Positions 45,023 to 55,142 of a DNA stretch of 64,000 nt are shown piece by piece (the first letter of the stretch is position 1; the number at the start of each line of letters is the position of its first letter). Source of the DNA: an uncultured Desulfovibrionaceae bacterium (GTDB lineage Bacteria > Desulfobacterota > Desulfovibrionia > Desulfovibrionales > Desulfovibrionaceae); NCBI GenBank assembly GCA_949741925.1, contig CATJOY010000048.1:62001-126000 (forward strand). The letters are read 5' to 3'. The position numbers and the translations under genes were made by a program. The notes under the pieces were generated by a model. It saw only the letters and a list, made by a program, of their open reading frames with translations, did not search any database and was not told the DNA's origin.

Positions 45023-47242
45023 TCACGGGGCAAAACGATCCAGCTTTTTTTTGTAGCTTACCACCCCTTCAGCAATGCCCTCGGCCAACCGCTCCAGGTA
45101 TTTGTCGTTCTTGATGCGCTTGGCGTCGTTGGGGTTGCTCAGATAGCCTATTTCCACGAGCACGGCAGGCATGCGCGCTCCCATGAGCACATAAAAGGGG
45201 GCCGAACGCACGCCGTTATCTCTGGATTCAAAGCCCGCCTTGCGGAGCCGCGTCATGGCCGCCTTGTGCACAAAGCCGGCCAGCTCACGGGATTCCTGAA
45301 GTTTGGAACTGAGCATCAGATCTGTCAAAATAAACTGTAAATCGCTGATGCTCTTGACCGAAACAGCGTTTTCCCGCGCTGCCACATGAGCCGCGCTGCT
45401 GGTTCGCGCCAAATCCAGAAAATAGGTTTCCAGGCCGTTAACGGCTGCATTATTATTGGCATTGACATGCAAAGAAATAAACAGATCGGCTTTTCGGTCA
45501 TTGCCCATCAGGGCCCTTTCCTCCAGCGGAACTTGTTTATCTGTTTCCCGGGTATACAGCACGGTAAAGCCGCGTTTGCGCAGGGCTCCACCCAACATCT
45601 TGGCCATTTTCAAGGTGACCAGGCTTTCCTTAATGCCGGCTCCCATAGCTCCGGGATCTTTGCCGCCGTGCCCCGCATCCACCATAATGGTGCGCACGGT
45701 CAAACCAAGCTGCTCCACCAGGCTTTCGGAGCCCGCCGGGCTTTTCTGAGGGCCGAACTCGCCCTGGTGGACCGTTCCGGCCTGTTTGCCGGCTTCGATG
45801 GCGATACCGCCCGGAATATCCTTAGCGGCGCTGACGCGCACGACAATGCGCGGCGGGGAATCTAACGTGCTGACCTTATACTGCCGGGCCCCGGATAGAT
45901 CGAAAAGAACCCTGCTGCTCTCGCGGCTCAGATGGCTGGTGCGGATTCGCCTGACCACGCCCTGGCCGGTTTTCAGGCTTGGCCGGATATCCGATCCCGG
46001 CAGAATGCCGCTGATATCCACCTGAAGCATGGCGGAGGAGTTCTTCGCCGTAGGGCTTACATATCGATGACGAAAGGAGGCCGGCTCCTCTAATTCAAGA
46101 ACAACGGTCGTTCCTTTGCCCTCGGTCCGCCACCGGATGGCCTTAAGACGGGGCACCTGCTCCGCGCGGCCCGCAACAAGGGGCAGTTCCGGCGCGGAGG
46201 AAACCCCGGAGCCCAGGCTTTTTAGAAGATCCCTGGCGTTGGCGATCATATCCCCTTTGGGATACAGCGCCAGAATCGTTTCGGCGTTTCTTCTGGCTGC
46301 TGGGGCTTCATTGAGGCGGCGAGCCTGGATAAAAGCGGCCCGGTACAGCGAATCATCCGCCAGATTGTTGCGGGGAAATTCCTTGGCCAGACGTTCATAA
46401 TGGCTGACCGCTCCCCGCCAATCTTTTTCCGCAAAGGAACGCAAGGCCAGCTCTTCCCGGCAGCGAGCCGCCTGAAAGCGCGCTTTGGGCGCGGTTGCTC
46501 CTTGAGGATCCTTCGCTAAAGCCTCCAGAAAACGTTCTTCCAGTTCCAACCATTTATCCCGCTGGCTGGCGGCCTTGGCATCGATCAAAAGCGCGCGCCA
46601 CGCGGCAGCCGCGCTGGCGTATCGGGCGGCCGCAGCCTTAGGATCCGGTTGAGCCGAAGGAACCGCATTCCGTTCAGCAGAGCCGCGATTGGGGCTGGAG
46701 GGGGCTGGGGCAGAAGAAGCCGCCCCGGCTTTCAGGCTCTTTTGCAAGACCTCAGCCTCCTTGCGGAGACTGCTGCGCGGGTAATACTTGAAAAAAAGCT
46801 CCAGAGTCTTTGCCGCCTCGGCCGGTTCCTTGAGCTTATCCATCTGGAGCGAAGCCTGACGCGCCAGGGCTTCGGCCCCAAGAGCCTGCCCGCGGTAAAT
46901 CCGCTCCATGGTCGCGTAAGCTTCAGCGGCTTTGCGGTAATCCCTAAGGGCATGGGAACGGCTGCTGAGTTCCTCCCAGGTTTTGGCGGATTCAAAGCGG
47001 CAGGAAGCGGCAAAATTGCCTTTAGGCGCCTTAAGGGCCATATCCTCCAGCTTTTCGGCGATCTTTTCCCAGCCTTCCCGCAAACCGCTCCTGCGGGAAT
47101 CTTTGGCCAGGGCGGCGCGTTCTTGTAAAACCGCGTCCAATCGGGCCGCCTCGGTTGCTTGGGCAGCCAAGGCCGTTCCTCCCGAAAGGAGCATTAGCGC
47201 CAGAATGAAGGGGAGTAAACGGCAAAAGTATTTTACGGGCAT
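45023..47242 (-). CDS. amiC: N-acetylmuramoyl-L-alanine amidase, AmiC type with TPR-like N-terminus
   Basis: 739 residues. A signal peptide (cleavage after ALAA near 27) is followed by a helical TPR-like region (about 60-310), an AMIN domain (LKAIRWRTEGKGTTVVLELEEP...RIVVRVSA, about 365-475) and an Amidase_3 catalytic domain (IMVDAGHGGKDPGAMG, SLHVNANNN, ETYFL, VLVEIGYLSNPNDAKRI). Zinc ligands His, Glu and His are in place. It cleaves peptide side chains from glycan strands during cell separation. The extended N-terminus is a Desulfovibrio-type feature. Its placement between bamA and skp is notable. Confidence 0.93.
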   Translation of the reverse strand: MPVKYFCRLLPFILALMLLSGGTALAAQATEAARLDAVLQERAALAKDSRRSGLREGWEKIAEKLEDMALKAPKGNFAASCRFESAKTWEELSSRSHALRDYRKAAEAYATMERIYRGQALGAEALARQASLQMDKLKEPAEAAKTLELFFKYYPRSSLRKEAEVLQKSLKAGAASSAPAPSSPNRGSAERNAVPSAQPDPKAAAARYASAAAAWRALLIDAKAASQRDKWLELEERFLEALAKDPQGATAPKARFQAARCREELALRSFAEKDWRGAVSHYERLAKEFPRNNLADDSLYRAAFIQARRLNEAPAARRNAETILALYPKGDMIANARDLLKSLGSGVSSAPELPLVAGRAEQVPRLKAIRWRTEGKGTTVVLELEEPASFRHRYVSPTAKNSSAMLQVDISGILPGSDIRPSLKTGQGVVRRIRTSHLSRESSRVLFDLSGARQYKVSTLDSPPRIVVRVSAAKDIPGGIAIEAGKQAGTVHQGEFGPQKSPAGSESLVEQLGLTVRTIMVDAGHGGKDPGAMGAGIKESLVTLKMAKMLGGALRKRGFTVLYTRETDKQVPLEERALMGNDRKADLFISLHVNANNNAAVNGLETYFLDLARTSSAAHVAARENAVSVKSISDLQFILTDLMLSSKLQESRELAGFVHKAAMTRLRKAGFESRDNGVRSAPFYVLMGARMPAVLVEIGYLSNPNDAKRIKNDKYLERLAEGIAEGVVSYKKKLDRFAP

Positions 47243-47274
47243 AACGGAATCCGGATCATCCGGGAGGGCCGGGG

Positions 47275-47309
47275 AAAAAAACGCGCGCCGGAGACCGCCC
47301 CGGCGCGCG
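47275..47309 (-). terminator. bamA terminator (minus strand)
   Basis: A 10-bp stem CGCGCGCCGG / CCGGCGCGCG (47282-47309) followed on the minus strand by seven T residues. It lies 8 bases beyond the bamA stop and before amiC, so amiC needs a separate promoter or read-through. Confidence 0.85.
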
Positions 47310-47316
47310 CTGTGTG

Positions 47317-50040
47317 CTAGAAGAACTGGCCCATGGCGAACTCAAACCGTCCACCGGTTTTATCGCCCTTGCGGTCCTTATCCAGGGGGATGCCGTAGCC
47401 GAAGCGCAGGTCTCCCATGGGCGAACGCCAGCGAAGCTCAAGACCGAAGGATCTCTTGATCTCATCGCTCCAGGTATACTTTTGCTGGTGGTCCAGGTTA
47501 AAACCAATATCAAAGAAGGGCACGAGGTGCAGCCCCATTTCAGGGGCAAAGCCCCAGATATATTCCAGGTTGAGGTACCCCATGCGGGTACCGCCGAGAC
47601 GATCCCCGGTTCTGGGGTCACGAGGAACAATATCCTTGGCGCTGTAGCCGCGAATAGAATCCATGCCGCCGACCCAGAAGCGTTCAAAAACCGGCACGTC
47701 TTTATCGCCGTTTTCAAAAATCGCTCCGAGCTTGCCGCGCAGGTGCAGCACGTTGTTAGGCCGCAGGCTGTAATAACTGTTGTGTTCAAACGTGGTCAGG
47801 ATAAATTTATCATCCCCGCCAAGGATGCCGCCGCCGTACTCAACTTCGATTTCGTTGGCCGTGCCCCGAGTGGGCATAATGGCATTCGTGGTATCACGGG
47901 AAATCCTTCCCATCAGCACACTGGATACGCGGTTACCGCCGTAATCGCGGATAAGCGGAGAAGCATCCTCATCAAAGTCGTACAATTTGTAAAAATCAAG
48001 CCGGTAGCCCCAGCCCACGGCCGAATATTCGCCTATGGGATAGGAGAAACGCACCGTTCCACCCACGGTTTTCTTTATATAATCATAGTAATCGTCCCGC
48101 CAGTGGTAGAGATCGATGCCGGCGGAAAGCTCGCTATCGTAAACCCTGGGGTTGGTGAAAGAATAGGTGTAGGCCGTTCTGCGGCCGGAGAAACCGGCGG
48201 TCAGGGATTGCGCATACCCCTTACCGAAAAGGTTTTTCTCGGCAATGGTTCCGGATACGCCGAAGGAAGAGTAGGTGGAGTAGCCCACACCGGCCATGAT
48301 AGACCCGGTGCTCTTCTCCCGCACGGTTACCTTCAGATCAACTTCTTCCTCATTGGACGTAGGCACAAGCTCTGCCTCGGCCACTTCAAAATAATTCAGC
48401 CGGTTCAGGCGCTCCGTGCTGCGTTGCAGCCGGGAGCCCACAAAAAGATCTCCATCCGTCAGGCGAAGTTCCCGCAGAATGACGTTATCCCGAGTACGGG
48501 TGTTCCCCTCGATAAAGGCCCGGCGGATATAGACTTTTTGTTTTTTATCGATGTAGTAAATGATATCCACAACGGCTTCGCCATCCGGCCGCTTTTCCGG
48601 CACGGGGTTGACTTCGGCAAAGGCATAACCGTATTCCGCGTAAAAAGCGGTCAGGGTCTGGTTATCATCTTGCATGGCCTGGAGGGAGAAATACCCATCT
48701 TCAGCGGCGATGTCGTCCATTTTGACGGAACGCCGCAACACCTCATCGGTATCAATGAGATCTCCTGAAAAATGAATGTCGCCCACCTTGTAACGCTGCC
48801 CTTCCTTCACCTGGAAGGTCACGACTATGCCGTCTTCCTCATAGCGAACCTTGGGCGCGCCTACCTCCACATCCATAAAGCCGTTATTGAGGTAGTAAGC
48901 GGTAATCGCTCCGGAATCGCGCTCCAACAGCTCTTCCTGGAGCACGCCGGAACCGGTAAGCCAGGAGAGCCAGCCGCGCGTTTTGAGCATCAACTGATCG
49001 GCCACATCATCCGCCGGCAGTTGCTCTGCCCCCTCGATAACCACTTCTTTGATGTAAAGTTTGTTGCCTTCGTTCACCGTGAGCACCAGGGAGGCGGCCG
49101 TGCCATCCTGGCGGGTATCCACGCGCGGGGTTACTGTGGCGAGATAGTACCCGTCTTTCCGAAAGACCTCGATAATCTTCTGCAGATCCTCGGACAGCAG
49201 TTTTTCATTGAGTACAGAGCCTTGTTTGGTGGTCATGACCGCCAAAATATCATCTTCATCAATGTCGTCATTGCCCTCGACAACAATATTTTCGATACGG
49301 GGCTTTTCTACCACCGTGTACACCAGGTGCAGGCCGTCGTTCTGCGGTTCCACAGTCACCTTGATATCGCTGAAGTAGCCGAGATCCCAAATCCGTTTGA
49401 CTTCACGATCCAGAGCATCCAGATCAAGCACATCCCCCTTGCGGGTATTGATGCGCATCAGCACCACATCCGAGTCAAGCACCCGGGTGCCTCGCACCTC
49501 AACCTCGGCCACGGTCTCCCGGCGCCGGGCCTCGTTGCTCACCCGGGCAGCCAGTTCATCCACGGCCGGAAGCAGTTCGATAACCTGAGGCCGCTCAACA
49601 AAAAACGGCCGCACGGCCTCGCCTTCGCCCACCTCCACATAACGGGCGTCTATGGTAAACGCGTCGCCCACCTGGCTATAGCTGCCGTAAACAGCGGCCG
49701 TTGCTCCCAGCCGCCGGGCCAGGCCCCGCACAATCTGGATATTGACAGTAGCAATTTTCTCCCGGCGCAACAGGTTCAGCACCTCCCGTTCCGGAACCAC
49801 AGCCACGCCCTTAGCCAGCAAACGTTGGGTCAGAAGGGCGGGCAATTCGTCATGAAGACGATCCATGGAGGCATCCGCATTGATCTGGAAAGGCAGTACC
49901 AGGATCTTTACATCCGCAGCGCCGGGGCCGCCCGACGCGGCAGGTACTTGTTGCGGCGCCGCGGCAAAGAGGACGGACGGACAAAAAGAAAAAATCAGCG
50001 CCACAAGGAAAAAGCTCACTAGGTTAGCCCGTATGCTCAT
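47317..50040 (-). CDS. bamA: Outer membrane assembly factor BamA with extra N-terminal domain
   Basis: 907 residues, about 100 longer than typical BamA. After the signal peptide (cleavage around 26) comes a domain (about 41-150: VKILVLPFQINAD..., GVAVVPEREV, LGATAAVYGSYSQVGDAFTIDARYV) that resembles FlgO/TolB-N/CsgG-like folds. Five POTRA domains (from about 155; TVAEVEVRGTRVLDSDV is the first) and a 16-strand barrel with IRGYS in loop 6 (VGGMDSIRGYSAKD) follow, ending in GQFF. BamA inserts outer-membrane proteins. It overlaps lolD by 17 bases. Confidence 0.95.
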   Translation of the reverse strand: MSIRANLVSFFLVALIFSFCPSVLFAAAPQQVPAASGGPGAADVKILVLPFQINADASMDRLHDELPALLTQRLLAKGVAVVPEREVLNLLRREKIATVNIQIVRGLARRLGATAAVYGSYSQVGDAFTIDARYVEVGEGEAVRPFFVERPQVIELLPAVDELAARVSNEARRRETVAEVEVRGTRVLDSDVVLMRINTRKGDVLDLDALDREVKRIWDLGYFSDIKVTVEPQNDGLHLVYTVVEKPRIENIVVEGNDDIDEDDILAVMTTKQGSVLNEKLLSEDLQKIIEVFRKDGYYLATVTPRVDTRQDGTAASLVLTVNEGNKLYIKEVVIEGAEQLPADDVADQLMLKTRGWLSWLTGSGVLQEELLERDSGAITAYYLNNGFMDVEVGAPKVRYEEDGIVVTFQVKEGQRYKVGDIHFSGDLIDTDEVLRRSVKMDDIAAEDGYFSLQAMQDDNQTLTAFYAEYGYAFAEVNPVPEKRPDGEAVVDIIYYIDKKQKVYIRRAFIEGNTRTRDNVILRELRLTDGDLFVGSRLQRSTERLNRLNYFEVAEAELVPTSNEEEVDLKVTVREKSTGSIMAGVGYSTYSSFGVSGTIAEKNLFGKGYAQSLTAGFSGRRTAYTYSFTNPRVYDSELSAGIDLYHWRDDYYDYIKKTVGGTVRFSYPIGEYSAVGWGYRLDFYKLYDFDEDASPLIRDYGGNRVSSVLMGRISRDTTNAIMPTRGTANEIEVEYGGGILGGDDKFILTTFEHNSYYSLRPNNVLHLRGKLGAIFENGDKDVPVFERFWVGGMDSIRGYSAKDIVPRDPRTGDRLGGTRMGYLNLEYIWGFAPEMGLHLVPFFDIGFNLDHQQKYTWSDEIKRSFGLELRWRSPMGDLRFGYGIPLDKDRKGDKTGGRFEFAMGQFF

Positions 50041-50713
50041 AGAGATCTCCGGCTCTGAGTTCCAAATGACGGCCCATCAAGGCCGCGATTTCCAGGTTAT
50101 GGGTCACCAGCACCAGGGTCATACGCAGGTTCCGGTTTAGTTCAAGCAGCAGCTCCGTCACCGCGGCGCCGCTTTTTTCATCCAGATTGCCCGTAGGTTC
50201 ATCGGCCAGCAGCACCTTGGGCCGCATCAAAATGGCCCGGGCAATGGCCGCCCGTTGGCGCTCGCCGCCGGAAAGGGTGGTTACCATTTGCTTTTCCCTT
50301 CCCGAAAGCCCGACAGCGGCCAAGGCCTCCCGGGCCAGCTCGCAGGCTTTGCACCGGGGCATGCCGCCGATAACAGCCTGCATAGCCACGTTTTCCAGCG
50401 TAGTAAATTCCGGCAGCAAATGATGGAACTGGAAAACAAACCCCAGTTCCCGATTTCTGAAGGCTGCTTTTTCTTCCTGACTGCGTTCCCCCAGAGCGCG
50501 ACCCTCAAAATAGAGTTCACCCTGACTCGGCATATCAAGAGTGCCCATGAGATGCAAGAAGGTGGATTTTCCCGCGCCTGAAGCCCCGGTCAGGGCGATG
50601 GACTCGCCCCGGGCAATACACAGGGAGATGTTCCTGAGAACCACCAGCTTTTCGGCCGGGCCATCGTATTCTTTGCTTACAGCATCAAACCGGAAAAGAG
50701 GCGCTTCCATCAT
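50024..50713 (-). CDS. lolD: Lipoprotein-releasing ABC transporter ATPase
   Basis: 229 residues. Walker A GASGAGKSTFLHLMG, the LSGGERQRAAIARAI signature and Walker B VLLADEPTGNLD are intact, and VTHNLEIAALMGRHLEL holds the switch His. LolD powers release of lipoproteins from the inner membrane for the LolA pathway. Two consecutive ATG codons stand at the start; the first overlaps the lolC stop. The pair fits the LolCD form. Confidence 0.94.
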   Translation of the reverse strand: MMEAPLFRFDAVSKEYDGPAEKLVVLRNISLCIARGESIALTGASGAGKSTFLHLMGTLDMPSQGELYFEGRALGERSQEEKAAFRNRELGFVFQFHHLLPEFTTLENVAMQAVIGGMPRCKACELAREALAAVGLSGREKQMVTTLSGGERQRAAIARAILMRPKVLLADEPTGNLDEKSGAAVTELLLELNRNLRMTLVLVTHNLEIAALMGRHLELRAGDLYEHTG

Positions 50714-51939
50714 TCGTACCTCAGGGCCTCGACCGGTTCGAGCCCGGCAGCCTGCCGGGAGGGGTAGAGTGTAGCCAAAAAACAAATCAGCATGGCCCCA
50801 CAGCCGATGGCCGCAAGATCGCCCCACTGCAAGAGCACCGGCAGGTAATCCAAGGAATAGACCCCCGGGGGCAGCTTGATAAACTGATAGCGCTTTAAAA
50901 GCATGCAGATGCCCAGACCAAGGATATACCCGAGGCTCGTGCCCACCAGGCCGATGATAACGCCCTGATACATGAAAATACGGCGGATGGAAGCCCTGGT
51001 TGCCCCCATAGACATGAGAATGGCGATATCGCGGGTCTTTTCCATGACCAGCATGACCAGGGTCGTGACAATGGAAAACGAGGCCACCAGCACCACCAAG
51101 GTAAGCATAATGGCCATAGCTACCTTTTCCAGTTCCAGGGCGGCGAACAGGCTGGCGTTCATCTCCATCCAGGTGCGCACGTAGTAGGCCGGTCCAAGGG
51201 CCCGGGCCACCTGCTTTCCGATGCGGTCGGCCTGCCAGATATCATTCACGGTGATTTCCAATCCGGAAATCCAATCCTCGTCGGCTATGCCCAAAACGCT
51301 CCTGGCTGTATCGAGGGAAACCAGCCCGAGGGAAGAATCGTATTCATACATGCCGGTGGAAAAAATGCCGACAACCCGGGCCGGACGAATACGCGGGGTA
51401 AACCCGGCCGCGCTCTTATCGCCCGTGGGCGCCAGCAGGTTCACACGGGAACCAAGGCCCGCGCCCAAGCGCGAGGCAAGTTCCCGACCCACAATGATGC
51501 CGGGAAGGCCTTCTTTTTTGGCCAGTTCCGCAAAGCTCCCCTTGGTCATCCGGCCGGCGATGCCCAGAACCTTTGCGGCATTTTCCGGGTCCACGCCCCG
51601 AATGACCAAGCCTTTTACCCCGCCGGCGCCGGAGATGATCAGTTCCGAATAAATAAAAGGCATGGCTCCGGTAACACCGGGAACTGAAAGGGTTTTTTCG
51701 AGGAGTTCAGGGCTTTCCCGCATGCCTGCGCCGCTGGAAAGAACCATAGCATGGGCGTTGACCCCCATGATCTTATCACGCAGGTCGGTGGTAAAGCCGT
51801 TCATTACCCCCATGACAATAATCAGAGCAGCAACGCCAAGAGCGACGCCCAGCACGGATATGATGGAAATGGCCGAGATGAACGCCTGTTTACGCCGGGC
51901 CAAGAGGTAGCGCAAGGCAATGAAAAGTTCAAAACGCAT
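50710..51939 (-). CDS. lolC: Lipoprotein-releasing permease LolC/LolE
   Basis: 409 residues. Four membrane spans: one after FIALRYLLARRKQAFISAISIISVLGVALGVAALIIVMGV, a large periplasmic domain (about 70-275) and three C-terminal helices with the FtsX signature (VASFSIVTTLVMLVMEKTRDIAILMSMGAT). A single permease gene suggests a LolF-like homodimer instead of LolC plus LolE, though a second paralogue outside the window is possible. The start at 51939 gives MRFELFIALRYL; its ribosome binding site is weak, so a start nine codons upstream remains possible. Confidence 0.93.
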   Translation of the reverse strand: MRFELFIALRYLLARRKQAFISAISIISVLGVALGVAALIIVMGVMNGFTTDLRDKIMGVNAHAMVLSSGAGMRESPELLEKTLSVPGVTGAMPFIYSELIISGAGGVKGLVIRGVDPENAAKVLGIAGRMTKGSFAELAKKEGLPGIIVGRELASRLGAGLGSRVNLLAPTGDKSAAGFTPRIRPARVVGIFSTGMYEYDSSLGLVSLDTARSVLGIADEDWISGLEITVNDIWQADRIGKQVARALGPAYYVRTWMEMNASLFAALELEKVAMAIMLTLVVLVASFSIVTTLVMLVMEKTRDIAILMSMGATRASIRRIFMYQGVIIGLVGTSLGYILGLGICMLLKRYQFIKLPPGVYSLDYLPVLLQWGDLAAIGCGAMLICFLATLYPSRQAAGLEPVEALRYE

Positions 51940-52088
51940 GCAGGGCGGTAGTATCCTTATGGGCATTGTACGCTGATTTTCGCTTGGCAGCGGATTTTCC
52001 CGCCTGCAAAAATCTCGCGGATCGGGTGAAACAACATCCCGCGCAGCCGGGCGCCATACCGGCAAAAAAACAACACTATACTCCGGCG

Positions 52089-53732
<1,644 letters not shown>

Positions 53733-54115
53733 GGGAAAACTCCGTTAAGAGGCCGGATATGCCAAAGGGAGGGCAGGCGGATACACCGGAACCCGCGTTA
53801 CTCCGACCGAAAATGATTGACGTACTAAAGAGCTAGGCCTATGCCAATTAGGCCCTGGCGTCAAGAAACTGTTTGCCCGGATCTCACCCGGCCAAGGGGA
53901 TGATGCACAAGCCGGTTCTTTGGCAAAAAACGATATACTGTTCCCGGCCCGGGAGACGAAAAAAGCGGGCAACGGCCTCTCGCGCATACGGCGCGCTCGT
54001 TTTTTCCGGCTGATGGCCCGAGGCGATAGAGCGGCTTGGCCACGGCAATGCCCTGTGCCCATCCCTTCGGCTCCCGGCTGATTATTTTTTCAAAACCTCC
54101 GGGTACGGAAAAACC
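53733..54115. other. Divergent spacer between lysS and the ttcA-like gene
   Basis: 383 bases; no gene, no recognised RNA and no clear promoter boxes on either strand. Both flanking genes start outward from it, so it must hold their promoters. Confidence 0.35.
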
Positions 54116-54880
54116 ATGTCGCGAATTTCCAGAAAAAAATATAGCTTTGCGCAACAACTCTGTCTGCGCGCCGCCGGACGCCTTTCTCAGCGGCTGGAGA
54201 TGCTCTCTCCCGGGGCCCGGGTCGGCGTTGCGGTTTCCGGCGGTATGGATAGCCTGGCCCTGCTCGCCGTAATGCACCTGCGCCGGGGCATTGTGCCCTT
54301 TCCTTATGAACTGATGGCCCTGCACGTTAATCCTGGTTTTGACGCCCGCGGCCATGAGCCCATGGCCCGCTGGCTGGAGCGTGAAGGCATTCCGGCCCAT
54401 CTGGATCTCACCGACCATGGCCCCCGGGCCCACTCCCCGGAAAACCGCAAGGCCTCACCCTGCTTCTACTGTGCCATGCTGCGGCGCAAACGCCTGTTTG
54501 AACTCTGCGGCCGCTACAATCTGACCCATCTCGCCCTCGGGCACAACGCCGATGATCTGGCGGCCACCTTTTTTATGAACATGTTCCAGAACGGCCGGGT
54601 AGACGGCATGAGCATGAAGGAACCGTTTTTCGGCGGTAAACTGATGGTTATCAGGCCGTTGATGCTGGTAGAGAAAAAAACCATCGCCAAGGCGGCGCGG
54701 GATTGGGAGCTGCCGGTTCAGGCCAATCCCTGCCCCTCAGCCGGGGCCACCAAGCGCAGCGCAATTCTGGAAGATATTGAGGGCATCTGGCGCAACAATA
54801 AACGCAGTCGGACAAAAACCATCAACGCCTTGCTCCGCTGGCAATTCGCCAAACATGACGGGGGGCGGACCTCCCTCTGA
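54116..54880 (+). CDS. TtcA/TilS-type PP-loop ATPase (tRNA 2-thiocytidine synthase-like)
   Basis: 254 residues. The PP-loop SGGMDSLALL activates a tRNA base with ATP. CFYCAMLRRKRLFELCGRYNLTHLALGHNADDLAATFFMNMFQNG contains one CxxC and the HNADD motif of TtcA. A second CxxC expected for a [4Fe-4S]-dependent TtcA is not clear (NPCPS has one Cys), so it may be a TtcA-like paralogue with a different target. The ribosome binding site before ATG 54116 is weak. Confidence 0.8.
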   Translation: MSRISRKKYSFAQQLCLRAAGRLSQRLEMLSPGARVGVAVSGGMDSLALLAVMHLRRGIVPFPYELMALHVNPGFDARGHEPMARWLEREGIPAHLDLTDHGPRAHSPENRKASPCFYCAMLRRKRLFELCGRYNLTHLALGHNADDLAATFFMNMFQNGRVDGMSMKEPFFGGKLMVIRPLMLVEKKTIAKAARDWELPVQANPCPSAGATKRSAILEDIEGIWRNNKRSRTKTINALLRWQFAKHDGGRTSL

Positions 54881-55142
54881 CAACGAGCCCCCTTAATCGT
54901 TGAGGCTCCCGGTTTTTGCCCCCGTTGTTACATTTTTCCTCCTTGGCAGGAACCGAAAATCTCCTTAGGGTAGCTTGGGGGTCGCGTCTTTGCTCTCGGC
55001 TTCTTTCCGGGGCGCGTTCCGGCAAACCGGCCGGCCTCGCGCCTGCCGTTTGCCCCCCGCCCTCGTCCGATCGGATACACCGGCTCCCCTGCGAGCAGGG
55101 CGCCACACACGATATACCGCCTCACGGCGCATGGAGATGACA

